Positions 10,200 through 30,354 of a DNA stretch of 64,000 bases are shown piece after piece. Both the position numbers and the translations under genes were made by a program. Under the pieces are notes generated by a model, which was not told the origin of the DNA, did no database searches, and saw only the letters and a list, made by a program, of their open reading frames with translations. The DNA is taken from NCBI GenBank assembly GCA_964030475.1, contig CAXIPT010000003.1, positions 4,192,499 to 4,256,498 of the forward strand. Reading direction: 5' to 3'. This stretch comes from Tethya wilhelma. Its lineage: Eukaryota > Porifera > Demospongiae > Tethyida > Tethyidae. Positions within the stretch are counted from its first letter, which is position 1; every line of letters begins with the position of its first letter.

Positions 10200-12518
10200 A
10201 TGAGCAAGAAAGGAGTGTGGCATCCTGACACGAGCTTAGCTCAGGACGACGGTTGCGAAGAAAGGGGGAGGGGCTCATTAGCGAGCACAAGTACTAGCAA
10301 CAAGCAGCAGCTTCGTGGAGGAGATGTGGCAGTAGCACGGAAAACAAAAGGAAAAATTCCACGCAGAAGAACACCTACTGTGGACGTGAGTGCAATAATG
10401 AACGACTATCCGAAACGGACTAAATCTAATGTGGAATCGAACAGCAATGCGTCCACTCCGGGTAGCACCTACGATACCATTGAGAGGAGATCAGGCCCTT
10501 CTTTCCTCGAATGCAGCTCCATCGTGTACCAGCGCAGCCAGTGTCCACCAACAACCTCTCGTTCAGGATGGGATTTCTGTGGCTGGAGGGAGAGGGAGAG
10601 CCTTGACAGCTACAGACACGATAAGACTTCACACACATCCAGCGGTGTGATGGAAAGGAGAGATGTAAATACACCAGCAGACAATTTTCGACCAGCTCTA
10701 CGAGCGAGTGCTTCTCGGTATTCTTCCTCTCATGGTTACAGAAGAAGAAATGATTACGAATTTAAACACTTAGTTGATACACACGAATATATTGAGCAGT
10801 ACCGACAAACATGTAGCTACACAACATTCATGACTTCTCAGAACAATTCTCAAAACGATCGAGAATTGCAGGAGCCGGAGGAGGTGGAACAGGATCCCGA
10901 CAATACGATGCCCATAGGAGTGAAATCGTGGTATCGTGGCGGCGATCCTTACTTGAGGGAGATTGTGAGTCGGCTGGGAGTGAGGGACGTGTTACGAGAA
11001 CAGCAGCTGCTCAAGAGTCCCAAGCCAACACCACCTTCGATCGTGAAGAAGAACAAGAATCAGGCTGATTTGGTGGTCCGTGCCAATGGAAAGACGTATG
11101 TTTATATAGTGCTACAAGTATTTGATCATGCATGATTATGATTTATCATCCATTCCTGGTACAGTGGCAGTCATGACGATATTTCACTTCCCAATGGTGA
11201 AAACTCCATTGGAAACTCAAGTCAGGTATGTATTAATGACGTGTTGTTTCTACAACAATTGTATTATCATTGGGTATGTTGTTTTCATCAACAGAACTCC
11301 CCAAAGCCTTCTCGACCGGTCTCTAGGAGTATTGGTGTGGGATCTCTTGAACTGCCCACCATCGCACAAACCACACACATCCGTCCTCCTTCTCAGAGAG
11401 CCACAAACAAAAATAGCTCTGTCATTTCTGTGAACAAATACTTGCAAGTGAATTCTCACAACAGGCACAGCCTCACTGAAGAAGGTGAGGAGACAGAAGA
11501 TGATGTTGATGCTAAAGGAAAGATCGAGAGAGCAAAAGATAAGGAGACAGCCGGCAATGACACACCTGGGTCTTCATTGTCGAATGAAATACTAGCTCAA
11601 CATTTTAGCAGTGAGAAAATGTCGAATAATGATATCAGTGGAGCAGTGTTTCAAGTACCTAAGCCAGCAACGTTAACCGTGCAACAGCAAATGCTGTTCA
11701 TGGACTCCTCACAGAGAGAGAGGCTCATCTCAAATAAAGCCCACTCTCTTGGTCTCATTTCTCGAGACTGGTCACACATGAGGCGAACTTTAAATGGAAA
11801 TTCACCAGCTGTATCTTCAGAAAACAGTGAAGACTATGGTGGATATCGATACACCCTTTTCATGAGATCTTCCAAGAGGGACACAAACACCAAAAGGAGG
11901 CCAAGAATTGACCATGCAACAGGACAGATTCATCACGATACTCCCCCTGAAAGATCATCACCAACTCCACAGAAAAGGGAACACCGTCAACCACCTTCAC
12001 GACCAAAGACAAGAGCAGAAGATGTGAGAAAGCTGGAGAGGCTGAAGAGCATTTACGAACCTTCTTCCAAAAGAAGTTCAAGAAGAAAGAACGACCTGCC
12101 TACCACAAGGCAGCCATCACGATGTGAAAGTAGAGCAACATCGAGAGCACAGACCAGAGCTGGTTTTAGAAGACAGCCAAGTTCAAAACCAAGAGTCCCA
12201 AGCCGATTTGTTCCATCAAGACCACCGACTAGAGCTGCTGAACCAAACTTCCAGAAAACAGTCAGAGGACGATTGCACCTCTCAGAGGAACAAGAAGGGA
12301 GCAATTATTGGAATGAGTTGCCAATAAAGCCACGGCAGTCAAACTCTAATAAATCAAGACCAGCCACTGGGAGAAGGAAATTGGAGCAAACAGCAGCTGC
12401 AGCATCATCGCCACAAAAACAGCAAGTACTCACCTACCACCACACCACTGACATGGAGAGGATGTACTCAAGAGGAATACACAAACAGAACACGATGGTT
12501 GTTGGAACAAAATGTTAG
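10200..12518 (+). CDS. Unrecognised basic, disordered protein
   Basis: Three exons with good splice sites and consistent phase: 10200-11095, 11165-11225, 11295-12518. The product is about 726 residues. It is rich in S, R, K, T and P with no hydrophobic membrane segment and no domain I recognise. The most ordered part is around residues 215-300 ('IGVKSWYRGGDPYLREIVSR', 'LGVRDVLREQQLL'), which could be a short helical motif. The second half contains an RSSRRKN / SRPPTRAAEP basic stretch like microtubule- or nucleic-acid-associated linkers. The start at 10200 is the first ATG of the frame, after a 5' region with an in-frame stop. It is convergent with ABCF1 (237 bp apart) and divergent from SURF2 (215 bp apart), so SURF2 and this gene probably share a promoter region. 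Confidence 0.75.
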
Positions 12519-12755
12519 GATAAAAATCCATGCAGGAACCCCCATTATTATTTTATTATTGGCATGACTTTTACTTTTAGAAATTCAGTCAAAATTCACC
12601 CAATCTCAACCTTTCAAACTTTACTTTTATGAATGTCATTTGTACAAAACATGATAAAATTGAACTAGTCTCTTTATGATCTCTTGATAAATAAACAAAA
12701 GACTGTATTGTAATGAAAGACAGCTGTGGAACTACTGCACAGCATGATGTCATGT
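12519..12755. other. Convergent 3' flanks of the unknown gene and ABCF1
   Basis: AT-rich, with AATAAA-like (aataaataaac) near 12689. No gene. Confidence 0.6.
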
Positions 12756-13650
12756 TCAGTCTAAAACTTCCCCTAAAGCTGCCAACACCTCTCTTCGGTA
12801 GTCGTCAAATTCTCCATCAATCTCATTGATAGTCTTGTCCTCAATCACCCACAACTGACAGTCTGTCTCTTGTATCAATCGGGAATCATGGCTCACGAGG
12901 ATCACACCTGGCACCATGGCAACAGAAACACAATCACATGACATTAGATATATACATTATACTACATTATCCTTACCACCACTGTATTCGTTGATGGCAT
13001 CTGCCAATGCATCTATTGACTCAATATCAAGGTTGTTCGTAGGCTCATCCTGGACAAATTTATAATTACACCAATGTCTATATGTAGCTAGCCTCGTTCC
13101 AAGGCCTTCCTCAGGTATGTTATTTTTTATTTCGTGAGTTGCAAAGTTAGACGCATATGTTATGAGAAAGGCCTGGATATGAGGCTAGTGTATGTGTGTG
13201 TGCCTATAACTGTGTATATGGTATGGTACTATCTATTTTCATACCAGAATGAGAACATCTGGTTCCATGAGTGACAGCTCGGCAAACACCACCCGGGCCT
13301 TCTGTCCTCCCGAGAGATCTTTGATCTTGATAGTGTGTGCATGGCCTGGTAACCCATAGCGACCGAGGGTCTTCCGAGAGAGCTGGTAGTCAACGTTGAA
13401 CTTCCTCTGGAGTGACAGAAACACAACACCACCCCCAACATGATTGGTCAGAGGAATGATCTAACTCTCTTACTATGAGGTACTCGACAGGACTCTCCGA
13501 CAACTCCAGTTGGTCGGCAGCGTGTTGGTTGTACACTCCAATCCGCTGAAAATATTAAAAATAGCTATAAATAGTACACAATGATGTAACCATTACGTCA
13601 TACATACCAATCTGTGATTTCTTCGTATCTCTCCTTCTAGCTGAACACAN

Positions 13651-13702
<52 letters not shown>

Positions 13703-15777
13703 TAACAACTAAATTATCATTCTTCAGCTCTGGATCACAAAATCTTTGTCATACCGGCTCTAACTTGCCAATGAGTAGATTGAGGAAGCTTGATTTCCCA
13801 ATGCCATTAGGACCAACAATAGCAACTGTTCAAAACAAACAAACAAACAAACAACAAACAACAAAAAAGCAAGTGTTAGATTATTTGTGCCTATACTTGA
13901 ATGTACCATTCCCAATTCCTTACTTCTTGACTCCATATTGATTCCAAAATCCAACCCCGTGAACAATATAGGTTGTCCCTCGTACCCAAATTTCACATCT
14001 GGACAACAACCAGCAGTCGTATGTGATAAAACAACATACCCAATTATAGTACTGAGCTGATACTGACCATATGCTCCCAGTATGGGGGGGTTGAGAGGAG
14101 GGGGGTCAGGGAATGAAAATTTCACCTGATACTCCCTCGGTTTAGAGAGCAGTTCAGCTGGACCTTCATCCATGTCCTCTGTAGCTGGTGTACTCTGCAT
14201 CACATGAAAATCACATGACAGATATAGTGCATCACTGTTAGATGCTGAAACAAAGTCGCAGCAGATATATACATACCTTTTTTCCACCTTTCTTCCTCTT
14301 TGACTGTGCTTCTTTGGCACTTGACTCCTACAGATGTACATATGCACACACACACACATGCACACGCACGCACACACACATGCACACGCACACACACACA
14401 CACACACACACATTTTCAGTTCAACATACACTTTAACTTATACACTGCAGACTTACAGCAGAGACTCTTGATTTTCCTTGTGTCTTCATTTGTTTGATCA
14501 TCTTTTGCTGTCTCTCATAATCCTTTTCTCTTTCCTTAAACTTCTGACGGTACATCTTCTTAAAGTCATCTGGAAGAGAAGATACGTGTACACTGGTGTG
14601 AATGAACCATTATTGATATTGATATGGATATTGATTGACATTGATACTGATATTGACTGATACTGATACTGATATTGATGGTGTTTAGTGTCAACTGACT
14701 TACTATAGTTTCCTCTGTAATAGAAAAGCTTCTGGTTGTCTGAAACAGTAGCAGAAAAGCAAGGGGTAAAAGGGTCTCAAAAGCAAGAGGCAAAAAAGTC
14801 TTTTGAAGAAGAAGTACTAATGGTCTCTCTCTGAGCTCACCTAAATGGATCACATCAGTACAGACATCGTTAAGAAAGTTTTGGTCATGAGAGACCACCA
14901 ACAGAGTCTTCTTCCATGACTGGAGGTAACTGCACACATCATGTACACAATGATGACACGAAACAATTTCAGCAAACACTCCTTACTTGTCTAGCCAAAT
15001 CACGGCATTGAGATCGAGATGATTGGTAGGCTCATCCAGCATGAGCAGTGTCGGCTCCATGAATAGTGCTCTGAGAGATCATCCAAATAAATTACCAAAT
15101 ATCAGCATAATTGTAACATCTTCTACTGCCATGGCAACACACCTAGCCAAAGATACTCTCATTCTCCATCCACCAGAGAACTTCCTTGTAGCTCTCTCTT
15201 GCATCTCTTTGGTGAAGCCAAGACCCTGTGAGCGTGTGAAGATGCACAAATTGCATGAATTGAAATCTCTAATGTGTTTTTAGCATCTTCTGGTGATCAG
15301 TTATCATACTCACAGCCAATATTCTCCTAGCTCTGGGTTCAGCCGAATATGCTCCTATTGCATCTAACTCTTCGTGAACCTATGTACAATGCAGAAATAG
15401 GTGATTGATGTCAGATACATTGTTATGAAAAAGTTAGCATCGTCCCCAGGCCCCTCCCCCCTCAAAAAAATTATATTGACAGAAATACGTATAAATTTGA
15501 TTTTGTCCTTGTGATTTTACAAAGAAGCAAGCATCACAGTCTCACTTGTTTCAATCGCTCTACATTGCTGTCATCACCAGCTTCTGATTCAGCTATCAAC
15601 TTTTGTTCCTCTTCCAAAAGTTTGAGTCTCTTTGTGTCGGCTTTGAGGACAGCATCAATGGCCGGTGTGTCGTCTGCTGTCACTTCTTGTTCACAGAGGA
15701 GGACATCGATCGTGGGAGGAATGGCTAGCTTCCTCTCGGCTATGTGCTTCAGAAGAGTGGTCTTACCCATTCTATGT

Positions 15778-15814
<37 letters not shown>

Positions 15815-16806
15815 GTGTGTGTGTGTGTGTCTGTGTGTGTGTGTGTGTGAGTGAGTGTATGTGTGATTCCACTCACCCGTTGGGTCCCACTAGTCCATAC
15901 CTCCTCCCTGCCGTCACATTCAATGAGGCATTCACAAACAAGTCCTTACCACGAGCAGAGAGAGAGAACTTCTCAATCTTAATGTCCAGAGAATTCTCAA
16001 AGAGAACGTCTGTCTGTTTTGTCTCTCTCTGTGACACAGAAAACTGCGACTCTTGCTCCTCTAGTTCCATCTTACGACGAAACTCTTCCTAAAATTTACA
16101 CAACAACATAAAACGTAGGTGACTGAATGAAGTTGAGAGGGTATATAGCTACAGACCTTTTTCTTGAGTTTTTTAAGCTCTTTTCGTGAAAGTTTTTTCT
16201 CTTTCGGTTGTTCATCATCTCCACCAGTAGCACCATCATCACCTCCATTGCCACTGTCATCCTTATCAGCTGCTACATCTGATCATAGATAAAATAATTA
16301 CTCTAAGATTTAATTTACGACACATTTGTTGGAACTTTAATGTCTAATAAACTAACTAGAATGAAATAGGTAGGCCCATATCTAGATCAAAATGAGTCTT
16401 ATTTATTAAAAAGAAAACATCAATAAGTATAACAACACTGCACTGATACTTTGCTTCAATGCACTGCCTGAATCGCAGACACAAAACAAGAATTGCGTCC
16501 ACAGCATACCATCCTCCTTTGGGTCTTCTTTTTCTAGTGAGCTAGTGCTCTCCTGGGCAAGTACATTAGTTTGACTGCCACCACCACTACTACCACCACC
16601 AGACTCTCCCAGAGTCAAGTCTTCCAATTCTTCAACCACTTCATCATCTTGGTCATCTTCAACTTCTGGTGGGTAGAGGTCCTCATCAGTTCTCTTTGTG
16701 GCACTGGCTGATGCTCCACTCTGTTTCTGTTTTCCTGACTTTTGAGGCTGGCCTTTTCCTCCAGCTCCCCCTCCTCCCTTCTTTTTCTTGTTCTTACCAC
16801 CACCCA
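12756..16806 (-). CDS. ABCF1: ABC-F family translation factor ABCF1 (ABC50-like)
   Basis: About 18 exons. The start at 16806 opens a low-complexity charged N-terminus ([14 protein letters not shown]..., then acidic), the eIF2-binding type extension that separates ABCF1 from ABCF2/3. The body matches ABCF1 in order: '[10 protein letters not shown]', '[11 protein letters not shown]' joined across an intron to '[10 protein letters not shown]' (Walker A 1), 'VLLCEQEV', '[14 protein letters not shown]' (signature 1), '[18 protein letters not shown]', '[15 protein letters not shown]', '[16 protein letters not shown]' (Walker A 2), '[16 protein letters not shown]' (signature 2), and a C-terminus '[15 protein letters not shown]'. 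There is no membrane segment. The protein is a ribosome-associated ATPase aiding initiation. An N at 13650 lies in an intron next to a (GA)n tract and does not touch coding sequence. A start-to-start distance of 175 bp separates it from TXNL4B. Confidence 0.93.
13651..13699. repeat. (GA)n microsatellite next to an N
   Basis: Intronic AG repeat in ABCF1 immediately after a single ambiguous base at 13650, a likely gap-closure point of the assembly. Confidence 0.9.
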
Positions 16807-16981
16807 TAGCTCAAGTTATGTCCAGTACAGATGTCAGGTCAGTCTAAATACCTTTGAGCTTCCAAATATTGCACCACCACGTGCAATTTCGCGGGAAAAT
16901 ACAAAAGCGCGCGAAATTAAAGCATAGCTAATCACGTGACTGCCCACGTGGCGATTGTTTACAAGCAAGCAAAGAAGAGAC
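16807..16981. promoter_or_regulatory. Shared divergent promoter region of ABCF1 and TXNL4B
   Basis: Only 175 bp separate the two start codons, which face away from each other. The stretch contains CACGTG twice (near 16933 and 16944), an E-box, and GCGCGCGAAATT / TTTCGCGGGAAAA (E2F-like TTTCGCGC/GCGGGAAA) motifs. Function is inferred from position and motifs only. Confidence 0.5.
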
Positions 16982-17690
16982 ATGAGCTACGTTTTGCCTC
17001 GTTTGGAAAGCAAGAAGGCCATTGACCGTGCCATCAAAGGCACAGAAGACAAGGTCTTGGTGTTGAGATTTGGCAAGGAGACGGATGCCGTCTGTATGCA
17101 GCTGGATGAGATAGTGGGTGGCCTTGTTGAAGGATGGTAGTGCTAGTGTCATAGAATCACTCACAGTATCCGCCAGTACATTTAATGTGCATGGTTAAAT
17201 ACACTTTAGACTATGAATACTCTACTTTCTGTATGTTTTTTGTGCATGACTCTACTGTATCGAACACCTTAGCTGGCCAAGAACCACCACACTGTCTCAA
17301 ACATGGCCGACGTCTTCATTGTGGATGTAGACAGTGTCCCTGTCTACACACAGTACTTTGACATCACTCTCACACCAGCTACAGTGTTCTTTTTCAATGG
17401 ACAACACATGAAAGTGGACTGGGGGTAAGAGACAAGAAACTTCAAAACATCAAATTTTGTTGTGTAGTTTGTAGCTATAAACATAATATTGTGCATGTAT
17501 GTATGACTTGTTCTCTTTGTGTAGAACTGCTGACCATACCAAGTTTATTGGAAGCTTTAAGACATCTCAGGACTTCATTGATGTTGTGGAGGTTGTGTAT
17601 CGAGGGGCCATGAAAGGAAAATTGATAGTAAATAGCCCCCTTGATCCAAGGAATGTACCAAAGTACACACTGCTGTACAAAGACATCTAG
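16982..17690 (+). CDS. TXNL4B: Thioredoxin-like protein 4B (TXNL4B / Dim2)
   Basis: Three exons 16982-17113, 17273-17424 and 17525-17690 give 450 nt, exactly 149 residues plus stop, the family's usual length. Key stretches are '[18 protein letters not shown]', '[19 protein letters not shown]', '[20 protein letters not shown]', '[10 protein letters not shown]', '[18 protein letters not shown]' and '[11 protein letters not shown]'. It is a Dim1-like thioredoxin fold without the CxxC redox pair, acting in pre-mRNA splicing and cell-cycle progression. The paralog TXNL4A (Dim1) is less likely, because the '[10 protein letters not shown]' and '[13 protein letters not shown]' segments are 4B-type. 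It is convergent with the ATP13A1 3' end (190 bp apart). Confidence 0.95.
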
Positions 17691-17880
17691 TAACCATCAA
17701 AAAACATGCTTTTTTTTTCATTTTGTTGTTAATAAGAGGTACAACCGTCCCTTATATCCAATTTGTATCACCACAAGACATCAATTCATACACATAGCTG
17801 TCCAATTATTGAATTATAATTGTTCTCAATTGAAAAATCTGTTACTAATTAAGCATTGATACAAATTAAACTACTTTGAG

Positions 17881-21910
<4,030 letters not shown>

Positions 21911-21960
21911 TGGCCATTTAATGACTGTATTATAATATGTGTTGGTCTCTATACACATGC

Positions 21961-24038
<2,078 letters not shown>

Positions 24039-24039
24039 N

Positions 24040-24105
<66 letters not shown>
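24040..24105. repeat. (CT)n tract directly after an N, next to a splice acceptor
   Basis: The CT repeat follows the single N at 24039 and leads into the acceptor cacccccacacag of the kinase exon. The equivalent tract at 3336-3374 is shorter. This is a likely false-join point. Confidence 0.9.
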
Positions 24106-24108
<3 letters not shown>

Positions 24109-24116
24109 CCACACAG

Positions 24117-24440
24117 GCCATTGCTCTTCAGCAGTTGAAACACCCCTACATATGTGGCTACAGGGAATTCTTTGTCATATGGGACCAAGATGTAAACACC
24201 ATGGTCTCTCTCTTTGTGGACTGTTGCTAAGGAGTTTTATTTCACATTGTCTCCTCACTCCTGCAGGAGCATGCCATCTATGTGTGTATCGTGATGGACT
24301 ACTACAAGTTAGGAGACCTTGAACATGCTCTGAAGAAGAAGAGAATGAGCAAGACACTGCTGGAGGAGAGCGTCCTCAAGAAATGGCTGGGTCAAATGGT
24401 CGAAGCCTTGCACTATGTCCATTCGAAGAACATGATTCAC

Positions 24441-24480
<40 letters not shown>

Positions 24481-25493
24481 ACGTGTGTGTGTGTGCACGT
24501 GTGCATATCTGCCTTGATCTACCCCTGTTTTTTCCATTATTTTCAAATTCACTTTGTCTAAAAGAAGGCCCTTCATATTACAATACTTTTTTTATAATTA
24601 TTAAAGGGACCTCAAGCCAAGCAATATTTTCATGAAAGACGATCTCTCTGTTGCTATTGGAGACTTTGGTGTTGCTACAGTGATGGGAAACATTCGTACT
24701 GCTACAAGAACTGCAGTCGGTAAGCAGCAGTTTCTTGTGAAGTCGGGCAGTATGAATGAAAGATAATGTAGAAATGGTAGTTTTAGTGCACCCTGAATTA
24801 AATAAAATAATAGCTACAAGAACACTAATGAATGCATTTGTAGCTTACAACCGCCTCAGGCATACTATATATTACATTGTAGATTCCCGCCACTTTAAAC
24901 TTAAGAGGAATTGCCTACGCACAATAATTAGGCTCTCAAATTTTGTGTACTTGTTTAGACATATCAGACATTCTCTGGAACAGATTTCACTTAGGGTACA
25001 GATTTTACTGCCTGACATCACGTATCTTATTTCATTTTTCCCTCTCATCACAGGCTCCATGAGTTGGATGGCTCCTGAGATACTCGATACAACATCACAG
25101 TATCCTCTACCTAGTGCAATATATAGTAGATGGTCAATGTGTGTTGGCAGCCAGGAACGAGACTACATACACTGTGTGTATGTCTGTACCTCATCAATAG
25201 TTTGCTTCCATCTCATGAGTTGCTGCCTGTTTTGCGCATTCTGTATAATGGTACTTTGTTTTGACTAGCTTTAGGAATGTTGTAATATATGAATTAGATT
25301 TCCTTGACTCTCTTCAGCTATGATGAACGGACTGACATTTGGTCGTTGGGATGTATCATCCTGGAGATGGCCACTTGTGGGATATTGGATGTAAGCAACT
25401 GTGTTGTGTTCACACTGTGCTATTTGGAGTGCTTATTTTGAAAGCACCTCTAGTAACCGTCTATGGTTGCAGAGAGCACATTCTTATTTTTTT

Positions 25494-25567
<74 letters not shown>

Positions 25568-28500
25568 ACACACACACACAAACACGCATTTTAGGCTGCC
25601 CAGATTTCAGGTGTCCTCTTTCAGCTCAAAGATAATCATGAAATTCTAGAAGACGTTCTTGAGCAAGTGGCAAAGCAGTACTCACCCGATCTGTGCCAGC
25701 TGATCAGGACCACCCTGAGAAGGTCGTTCCGCCAGAGACCCACCACAAGGGAGATAGTGGACCTCCCTTACGTCCAGGAATCTCTGGCACTCAGCAACTC
25801 ACCTCTCTACAAGGGACCAAAGAAAGGTAGAAGGAAAAAAATAATTTAAAAGTTTTACAAATGATTCCTCACTTGTTTTGTTTTGTTTCTTTTGCTAATA
25901 GATGGTGATGTTCAAGGTACTTGTGTAACACATGCAGTGGTGCATCCATGAAGCATTTCTTGTGATGTGAATGTGTCTTGCTTTTACTCTTGCAGTGAAG
26001 CCAGTGCCCACAGATGGTGGTATCAATGCTGTCATTGGTAAGACATTAAATGTAGCTAATTGTGTGTGTGTGTACGTGTGCTTAAATTGAGTTGAATTAA
26101 TGTGACAGCTATTAATTATTTTAACTAGTTATAACTCACATGTGACAGGTTATGACTCACAGTGACAGGTTATGACTCACAGTGAGTTATAACTCTCACA
26201 TGACAGTTTTTAATATGAGAGCGATTGAATGCATGCATTGTTTTTACCAACCCAGCCTACATGAAGGAAGACGCTAACAGTGAGGCCTCTCAGATAGCAG
26301 CTCTGGATCAGCTGAAAGAGTTCACTTCATCAAGTGGTGAGCATGCATGCATGTCAGGAGAAGTTGCACAAAACTCTATTTAATGCCCACTCTCTAGAGT
26401 ATTCTGTGAATGATGATGGCAAGAGTGTCCTCCTTCAAATGATGAAGGAGTTCCCCTCCTCCCTGGAAGTGCAGTCTCTCTGTTGCCATGTGTTGGGCAA
26501 CATTGCCGTCACAGGTTAGTGGGTAATGGTCTTCACACTTACTTATGACAAAATTTAGCTTCCTGCATGTATGACATTTACGCTATCATGGTAATGATGG
26601 CTTACTTTCTTTACTGTAATATTGGGTCTGGACAAAAAAATTTTTGGGTAATGGATGTTGTGTTTGTTTGCTCGCTCTAACAGTTTCTGAAGGAGACGTT
26701 CTGTTCTCGAAGGATTTCATTCAGCCTGTGTGTCTTGCAATGAGAGTAAGCTTCACACGTAGTTATGTGCGTACTTAGCAGCATTCTTTGCGTACTCACA
26801 CACTCACAGTCACATGCTGGTTCTGTGGAGCTCCAGAGCAATGCTTCAGCTCTAATGATGAGTCTCTCCTCTGATGGTAAGCACCACAACCCCCTCACAC
26901 ACTCACCCCTCACATCCTCACACCCTCACACACTCACACACTCATATCCTCACATCCCCACACCCTCACACCCTACCCCCTACCCCAATCTACTCAGTGC
27001 AGTTAACCTTCGTCTGCTTACACAACACTGAAACAAAGTCTTTTTAGTACACACTTTAGAGAGTTTTGCAAACTACCCATTGCACACTGGTACCTGGTAC
27101 CTGGTACCTGCCATTGCCAGCTACGAAGAAGGATGCTTGTAGTTTCACAATACTTGCTTGGTCAGTTATTATTGCTTCTGGTTGTAGTGCATATTTCTTG
27201 TCTCAGCACATTCTATACATGCTACGTAGTATTATCGTTTGCTACGCGGAAACTGTACAAGTTTGTATTGTGAATGTTTTCGCTAGGAGATTTCGAGTGT
27301 GATTATAAATAGCCTGCCCACCGGGACACTTAGTGGTTACACAATTTGTATGACTTTTTCTGCAATAATTGTTATAAACATGCCATTTATATTGTGCTAC
27401 AAAGGGAATTGAATGCACTCGTATGTGTAATGTTGGGAATGACGTGTTCCGTACTTGAGTTAGTAAAAACTCTTACGGAGTTGTTTTAACGAAACGGGTA
27501 CATTTAGCAACAGCTGCATTGAAACAGTTGGATGTGTATGTTACTTAAACTCCCCGCTACGTTGAACTGTAATACTTGGGAGCTTTTCGTGCAGTATTGA
27601 GTAACATTCGCTGTACTACAAATATTATAGTGTTGTTTGAACGAGGTGCTTTTAGACAACGAAAACAAAAATAGATTGATTTTGTTGACCCACTCTCCCA
27701 CCTACACAATGTGTACTTACTGAGATTTTATTTAGGCTGTATCTTGCAAATGAAGGTAGCACGAGATGTCTTTTCTGAAGTGCTGTTTATTTTGACAGGA
27801 TACTTGAAATTCTTGAGGTTTTTGTCTTGGAATGTTAATGACTTGCTGAGAATTAATCATTTAAGGAATCTACTCGTGTTCAGCCAAAAGAAGTATTCAC
27901 CCCCCATGCTTTTTTAATGAGAAAAACACATACACATGCACACAAGCACCACACACAGTTGCTCAAGCACGTATCACTGCACATACGTGAGTTTTCCTTT
28001 ATCACGTTTTAACGGATAATAAATATTATATCGCGAACTCTCTACTGCACATTCTCGAGTTGTGTACTCAAATGTACTGTGAAGGAGAGTGCCTTCTCTG
28101 ACCCAACCATTACACCCCTTAATATTCCTGTGTATATATGGTGTAGGACAATGCGAAGTTCAATCGGTGCTTAAATGTCATATGAGTACCTACTCATTTC
28201 CCACTCAAGTCACATTTGCACACATACGCACACATACATACACACACTGCATAGCCACACTAGCTACATAATGTAAACGTGCACACATGCATGATTTAAT
28301 GATGTCATAATTTTTTGGCGTAATTGTATTCATATCAATTTACTCTCGTTATGTTTTTACTCTGAGCATGCACTCCAATGTGTGCTACGTGAACGTGCCT
28401 CGTTATATAATTCACTCCTTAATTTGCTGACATCCACTTTAACAACATTACTAGTTGGTGTAGGTGTTCCTTTGGTCCCAGAGGACCGATCAAATTATAG

Positions 28501-28700
28501 ATGGAATTTTTTTTACCAGTGGCTACCACATCACGGCCATCTGTGCTCCAGCAGGCAGTGCAGATGGGTGCTTCGTTAAAGGTCTGAAGGTGATACCAAT
28601 TCTGTCGTACTTATTCGTGCAATGCCTCTGTTTTTTCGTTTCTCTGTGGACCCTTTGTAAAGCTATACTCCTCTTTGAAGGCAATTACCATCCAATGTTN

Positions 28701-28766
<66 letters not shown>

Positions 28767-30317
28767 TTCATTTAGATGACAATCTTAGTCTGATGGCAGA
28801 CTTGGGTGTTGTGGAGCTCCTGTTGCAAGCCATCAACGACCACATAGAGGTACTTACGTATTCGTGCATGCATGTACATGTGCAGATATACCCACGGACT
28901 GGGCAGTCTCGGTACTAACCCTCTTCCTTGTCCCGTTTCAAGTTACACTGGAATTTCCTGTTTGTTTGAGCGAGTCAACTATGATAACTTTCTCCGCCTT
29001 TTTCTCATTGCTGTAAAAACCACGACAGTGTGTTTGATGTGTTGCCCTGTCCTGGACTCCATGCTGCAGGCTATAATAATAGAACGTAATAATTATGTTC
29101 ACTATGAATTGATTTTTTTATTGGTCTACTATAATTATAATAGCTGCGAAATTGATATGCCTGTGCAAAAAAATTTAAATTTTCTAATCAAAGAGTGTCT
29201 GGAGACTACTTGAAGAATCTCTCTTTTATGAAATAATAATATTATGTAGCTGAAGTATCTATAAATTCGTATCTTCAAATATATTATTATGCGACAACTC
29301 AAAACTAACCTAATACTTCCACGTTAATAATGGTGGAGTGTATCCTACATGATTTATGAATAATTATGGTAACTGTATGAGTTACGCTGATTAATACTCT
29401 AGTCTTACAGTGTGTTGGGTAACAATGTGGGGGGTGGGCCTTGCAAAGCATTGGATGTATTCACTACCGTTCACACGAGATCAGGTTGAATTCTAGCACT
29501 CAATTACAGCTGAAAAAATGCCTCTCATTTTACAGCGACTCACTCAATTCTGACTGACCACGGACTTAACAAAAGATATACATTACATCGATAATAATAT
29601 ATAAGCTGAGAGCTTGGAGGTGGAGTGCATTGGGTGTATGTATTTGCTGGATATAAACAGAACTACAGCTATAATGGCATTTGCAATGAACAGTGGTCCA
29701 TTTCTAGGCAAAAGACTGAGAGTCTGGGAGAGTGGGTGCTTGGAGGTTCATTAAGAGGTGACAAGTTAGCATGATCTCAGGGATAGAGATACAAGTATTG
29801 AAATGCCCACTGCCTTCTGGGGACTGTCTCACAAGTTATCACGACAAACACGTACATTTTTCACATGTAAAGTATTACATGACACGAAAGCCAATAGCTC
29901 TATTATATCCTGGGTTAGTTCGTATGATGCTCTTAGTGTGCCTAGCTTCCTTACTTCCTATTCATGTGTCTCTTGCACATGGTCTATAGCACTGTAGTAA
30001 GATGATGCTTTGAAGTCATTAATGAATTCAGACCAATTTTCAATTTTAGCTATGGAATCTGGTTTCACTGGCGTCATCTAATTGTTTTCCTGAGGTTATA
30101 TGCATACCCCTGTAGGCATTTGCATTGACCTTGAAATTGCAGGTCAAATTTTGATTGTCTGGATTTTAAACCTTTGTGGAGAACCACACTTGTGGCCACA
30201 CTGAACTTTTTATACCTTGTACTACTAGCATAGCCATTCGCCGCCAACATCTGCACACATATAATATGTACATACATGCACACGCTCTGCTCTGCACGCA
30301 TAGCACATGCACACTCA

Positions 30318-30354
<37 letters not shown>

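Noticed and set aside
26122..26197. Short direct repeats as a CRISPR-like array
   Set aside because: Only two units, no spacers of regular size, in an intron of an animal gene.
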